Positions 13,229-13,295 of a stretch of DNA of 13,295 bases are shown piece by piece. The position numbers and the translations under genes are program-made. Where the stretch lies: positions 1 through 13,295 of the forward strand of contig JABUSI010000347.1 in assembly GCA_021442745.1 (NCBI GenBank). Reading direction: 5' to 3'. The notes under the pieces are model-generated. The model made no database searches and had not been told where the DNA came from. It saw only the letters and a program-made list of their open reading frames with translations. The first letter of the stretch is position 1; each line of letters opens with the position of its first letter. Source of the stretch: Erysipelotrichaceae bacterium. GTDB lineage: Bacteria > Bacillota_I > Bacilli_A > Erysipelotrichales > Erysipelotrichaceae.

Positions 13229-13295
13229 TTAGTCGCGGATAACCATGTCGTGTTTCGCTGCCAGAATAGCATTCATGAGTTTTTCCGTGTGTTTG
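13229..13295 (-). CDS. C-terminal 21 residues of a minus-strand gene cut by the window edge
   Basis: Reading from the right edge, the frame gives KHTEKLMNAILAAKHDMVIRD followed by TAA at 13229-13231. The tail is helical and polar, as expected for a protein C-terminus. The gap of about 158 bp to the EIIA start holds the PTS promoter, which supports this being a separate upstream gene. The stretch is too short to assign a family. No clear terminator follows the stop. Confidence 0.45.
   Translation of the reverse strand, partial: KHTEKLMNAILAAKHDMVIRD

Overview
The window looks like chromosome of a low-to-moderate GC member of the Bacillota (Firmicutes). The main evidence is the conserved block rapZ-yvcK-whiA directly after an lgt/ppaX locus, together with Gram-positive style promoters, AGGAGG ribosome binding sites, a catabolite-repression (cre) site and Glc-family PTS genes. 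The absence of crh after whiA and the unusual Lgt-PpaX fusion suggest a lineage away from Bacillus, perhaps Erysipelotrichia. That placement is inference only. No phage, insertion sequence, CRISPR array, tRNA or rRNA is visible.

Layout. (1) 1-5181, plus strand: a 5'-truncated lgt fused in frame to a PpaX-like HAD pyrophosphatase, ending in a terminator. A new promoter then drives a tightly packed operon of rapZ, yvcK, whiA, a small membrane protein and a degenerate GNAT-like protein; adjacent genes overlap or are 1 bp apart. (2) 5182-6316: a monocistronic glyceraldehyde-3-phosphate dehydrogenase gene with a consensus promoter, a palindrome between -35 and -10, and a strong terminator. (3) 6333-7840, minus strand: a two-gene operon of a SatD-family protein and a DUF3307-type membrane protein, preceded by two near-identical 18-bp palindromes. 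(4) 8058-9937, plus strand: two adjacent but unrelated-type alpha/beta hydrolases, one HSL-like and one S33/cinnamoyl-esterase-like. (5) 10089-10952, minus strand: a stand-alone HisJ-type PHP histidinol-phosphatase gene between two hairpin terminators. (6) 11073-13070, minus strand: a PTS operon encoding a separate EIIA and an EIIBC of the glucose/beta-glucoside superfamily, with a promoter and a cre-like site. The right edge holds the last 21 codons of another minus-strand gene.

How it fits together: much of the window concerns carbon control. PpaX removes the pyrophosphate made when HprK/P dephosphorylates HPr(Ser-P). RapZ and YvcK are nucleotide- or sugar-nucleotide-binding regulators of envelope and central carbon metabolism. 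GapA is central glycolysis, and the PTS operon appears to be under CcpA control. gapA and the PTS genes share a distinct, expression-optimised codon usage.

The most interesting region is 6333-7940. A protein with a nucleotide-cyclase/GGDEF-like palm signature and a C-terminal helix-turn-helix is co-transcribed with a membrane protein behind a paired operator. This layout could be a small self-regulated signalling module. The Lgt-PpaX fusion, the GNAT-like protein lacking its acetyl-CoA loop, and the palindrome inside the gapA promoter are secondary points.
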